Of a DNA stretch of 20,948 nucleotides, positions 19,301-20,948 are shown piece after piece (position 1 is the stretch's first letter; each line of letters opens with the position of its first letter). The notes beneath the pieces are model-generated. The model was given only the letters and a program-made list of their open reading frames with translations, was not told the origin of the DNA and did no database searches. Position numbers and translations under genes: made by a program. Where the stretch lies: NCBI GenBank assembly GCA_001579985.1, contig LRSR01010137.1:1-20948 (forward strand). Reading direction: 5' to 3'. Origin of the DNA: Hypsibius dujardini. Its lineage: Eukaryota; Tardigrada; Eutardigrada; Parachela; Hypsibiidae.

Positions 19301-19659
19301 TGACCGGGAAAAAGTTCAAATAGGCAGTCAGGCAGTCAGGCAGACAGGCAGACAGGCAGGTAGGTAGGTAGGCAGGCAGACGGACGGACGGACAGACAGA
19401 CAGACCAACAGACAGGCAAAAGACAAACACGCTTATAAGACAGAGAGCCAAACAGACAGACAGACGAACAGACAGACGAACAGACAGACGAACAGACAGA
19501 CGAACAGTCAGACTTGATACCGCACTTACCAGCACTGGGGTAGCTGGGAAGCGTCACAGGAGCGCCCTGTAAAAGCTCCGGCGCAGTCACAAAATGCTTC
19601 GTGGGATTGTTGCTGTTATTGAAGTCGTTGTTGCGAATAAGTTGTTGATTCCGTCCAAC
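14377..19659 (-). CDS. La-related protein of the LARP4/LARP4B family, 14 exons, 5' end not found
   Basis: RNA-binding protein; vertebrate LARP4 binds poly(A) and PABP and stabilises and promotes translation of mRNA in the cytoplasm. Exons: 19659-19530, 19242-19075, 18999-18941, 18607-18451, 18328-18225, 18137-17973, 17515-17419, 17332-16882, 16769-16476, 16401-16365, 16203-16096, 16024-15798, 15546-15117, 15006-14377; every junction keeps frame, giving 1018 residues here. The La motif spans about 101-193 ([33 protein letters not shown]). An RRM follows at about 193-269 ([38 protein letters not shown], ending ARIRALP). [12 protein letters not shown] (about 577-588) matches the FELxxSxFPPLPG motif of LARP4/4B. 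MSWSRVAQ resembles SYAEVCQ. The C-terminus is Ser/Gly/Gln/His-rich. The first exon seen has no ATG, so a start exon lies upstream, or translation begins at MHPSSEQ in the second. No PAM2-like motif was found in the visible part. Confidence 0.92.
15557..15718 (-). repeat. CAAT-type repeats with a duplicated block of about 68 bp (LARP4-like intron 12)
   Basis: TGATTGATTGCTTGATTG arrays are interleaved with two copies of a CTGAAATAYCGCCAC...CAGAATCTC block. This is the only LARP4-like intron with the CAAT-type core; the other LARP4-like repeat introns are CAGA-type. Confidence 0.87.
16281..16320 (+). repeat. CAGA microsatellite (LARP4-like intron 10)
   Basis: About ten uninterrupted ACAG/CAGA units on the plus strand, which is CTGT in the sense direction of the host gene. 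It lies inside the 161-nt intron between the 37-nt exon 10 and exon 11. Confidence 0.95.
17575..17915 (+). repeat. Long CAGA/CAGG array with higher-order units (LARP4-like intron 6)
   Basis: About 340 bases of CAGA and CAGG tetramers. A larger unit is visible: GGCTGACAG starts near 17689, 17740, 17792 and 17856 (spacings 51, 52, 64), each followed by a GATCG(A/G)C or GATTGAC block. It fills most of the 457-nt intron between exons 6 and 7 and generates long CLSVCLPA-like spurious frames on the minus strand. Confidence 0.95.
18655..18845 (+). repeat. CTGT/GTGT array (LARP4-like intron 3)
   Basis: TCTGTCTG and TGTGTGTC units on the plus strand, including a duplicated GCCTGAGTCTATCTGTCCATC block (near 18679 and 18731). 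The sense-strand polarity is ACAG, opposite to the other LARP4-like intron arrays. Confidence 0.93.
19318..19510 (+). repeat. CAGR tetranucleotide array (LARP4-like, intron after the first visible exon)
   Basis: CAGT, CAGG, GTAG, ACGG and CAGA units in blocks, with GACGAACAGACA repeated four times at the distal end (about 19462-19508). It lies between the exons ending at 19530 and starting at 19242. Confidence 0.92.
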
Positions 19660-20948
19660 CTGAAAGAGATACAAAGCACATCCCCATCAGAATCCGCCAA
19701 AACAACCCTTTACAAAACCAAACTTGCAACCATCTTTGCCAACCATAAAAAAAGAGCGTCTCTCTAACAAGAGTGGTCACCACAGACAGTAAGAGCCACA
19801 ATTGTCTGAGAGAGTTTGATGATGGAGTCGACCTCGAAACTAGCCCTATATCCGCATGACCACCCGAATGGCAGCGTGCGTCGTCGCGCTTCTCCGAACA
19901 CACACACACACAAGCACCAACCAAACCAAACCAACCACCTTTGCCGGCAAAAGGCACAAGGCAAAAGAAGAAGAGCTATCAATTACCGCAAGGCACAGGC
20001 AAGGCACAGGCAAGGCACAGGCAGGCAACACAGACATCATGACACACACAGCAGCAGCAGAATGGGGGTAGAAGATGAAATAATGTACCGTCATATCATC
20101 GGTGTGTGTGTTTTTTTTTCTCGCCGGTCGAGTAAAAGTAGTACGAGCACATCACAGACATTGCAGTAAGTTCTGCTAGAGGAGATATTATTATAGCACA
20201 CCCCAAGCATCAGTCAATTCAGGCAGACAGGCAGGCACACGCAGCGCACAAAGTCAATTTCGCGAGTTCACGTAACGAAATTCGCCGTGACGTGTTCCGC
20301 GACGACTACGCCGACGATGAGCGTGATGATGATGATGATCAAGAAGAAGGGCCACCCAGCAGCCATCACCTCTTCGCCAACAGAGATTACTCGTACAGAC
20401 AGTCGACCGCAAAACGCGATGCACCACGTCTCTCCCCTGCTAATGAGAGAGAGAGAGAGAGACATAGACACACGACAGCTATTTACGGAATATGAAATGT
20501 CTACACCTTGGTTTGTTTCAGGACTGCAAACACAAGAAGGGTCCGTCGGCCTCTCGCGCTTCCTCGAGATGAAACGGAAGAGCAGCGGTGACGGTGAGCA
20601 ATTGGCGTTCTCTCACACTGACTGACTGACTGACCACATGCACAGGTCTACCTCTGACTGAATTTTATCCTTGGCGCTACCGGAAGAAAGTATGCCGAGG
20701 AGGCAGACAAGAGACACAAACCAGTAGAAAGCTCACCCCAAGGCACACGAACCATGAGAACCCCAACAGACTAACCGTCAAACAGCAAGTACTGGTAGTT
20801 CAAGGGAGATAAATTAGCCGGGAACCAGACCGGCCAGTCAGCAGACGAACCGAACCACCAGGTAAGACGTAAGACAGGCAGGCAAGCAGACAGCCAGAAG
20901 CCGACAGACAAACAGACACGGGCAGACAGACAGAATGACAGACAGACA
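19660..20948. other. Upstream region of the LARP4-like gene with simple repeats
   Basis: No exon joining to the LARP4-like gene could be identified here, so its 5' end is either in this stretch unrecognised or beyond the window. Visible: an ACACAC run near 19900-19912, GCACAGGCAAG repeats at 19990-20025, a T run at 20109-20118, a TGATGATGATGATGATCAAG stretch near 20323-20342, a GAGAGA run at 20446-20461, and CAGA/CAGG tetramers from about 20870 to the window end. A plus-strand exon candidate at 20522 is listed separately. Confidence 0.45.
20522..20593 (+). other. Candidate plus-strand exon (possible start of another gene)
   Basis: A strong acceptor-like TTTGTTTCAG (ending 20521) and a donor GTGAGC (from 20594) enclose 72 bases. 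One frame reads LQTQEGSVGLSRFLEMKRKS and onward without a stop, and contains an ATG at 20569 in CTCGAGATGA context. It could be the first coding exon of a gene running out of the window, divergent from the LARP4-like gene. No family is recognisable from so short a peptide. Signal-like sites of this quality also occur by chance. Confidence 0.25.

Noticed and set aside
20287-20480. Acidic RDDYADDERDDDDDQEEG-like plus-strand frame
   Set aside because: It arises partly from a GATGATGAT microsatellite and ends in a GAGAGA run. Without a convincing donor I could not join it to the 20522 candidate exon.

Overview
This is nuclear DNA from an animal. The genes are interrupted by many short GT-AG introns of about 55 to 900 bases, and the introns and intergenic gaps are packed with tetranucleotide and minisatellite repeats. 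The proteins have clear metazoan counterparts. Short introns, GC-rich exons and repeat-laden introns fit an invertebrate, possibly an ecdysozoan such as a tardigrade, but the sequence alone does not prove the lineage.

Four protein-coding genes account for nearly all the coding content, alternating in strand. (1) 151-3424, plus strand: complete SUMO-activating enzyme subunit 2 (UBA2), 6 exons, 639 aa. (2) 4383-8763, minus strand: an RNF126/RNF115-type ubiquitin E3 ligase, 12 exons, about 694 aa, with an N-terminal zinc ribbon split by a 17-nt microexon and a RING-H2 domain built from three exons. (3) 9584-12240, plus strand: RNA polymerase III subunit RPC5 (POLR3E), 3 exons, 550 aa, with a triplicated acidic 14-residue repeat and a C-terminal RGG tail. 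(4) 14377-19659, minus strand: a La-related protein of the LARP4/4B type, 14 exons visible (1018 aa), 5' end not found. The layout is therefore convergent (UBA2/RNF126-like), divergent (RNF126-like/POLR3E, 820 bases between start codons) and convergent (POLR3E/LARP4-like). I joined the exons by reading donors, acceptors and phase by hand. All junctions keep frame, except that the 3' end of RNF126-like exon 4 is ambiguous.

The non-coding part is unusual. Almost every long intron has its own minisatellite. Those in UBA2, the E3 gene and POLR3E intron 1 mostly share a CAAT/TTGA-type core, while those in POLR3E intron 2 and most LARP4 introns are CAGA/CTGT-type. One E3 intron instead holds nine 32-bp units, each built around an E-box-like site. 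The most interesting structure is a pair of about 105-bp, roughly 90 percent identical copies of a palindromic (MITE-like) element. They lie in opposite orientation in the two introns flanking exons 7 and 8 of the E3 gene. Those two exons total 135 nt and can be removed without a frameshift, so pairing of the copies could drive exon skipping or circular RNA formation. A second, unrelated foldback of 136 bp lies in the gap between POLR3E and LARP4.

The four genes act in SUMO conjugation, ubiquitin-dependent quality control, Pol III transcription and mRNA poly(A)/translation control. They look like ordinary housekeeping neighbours, not a dedicated system. I see no tRNA, rRNA, CRISPR array, viral gene or intact transposase.
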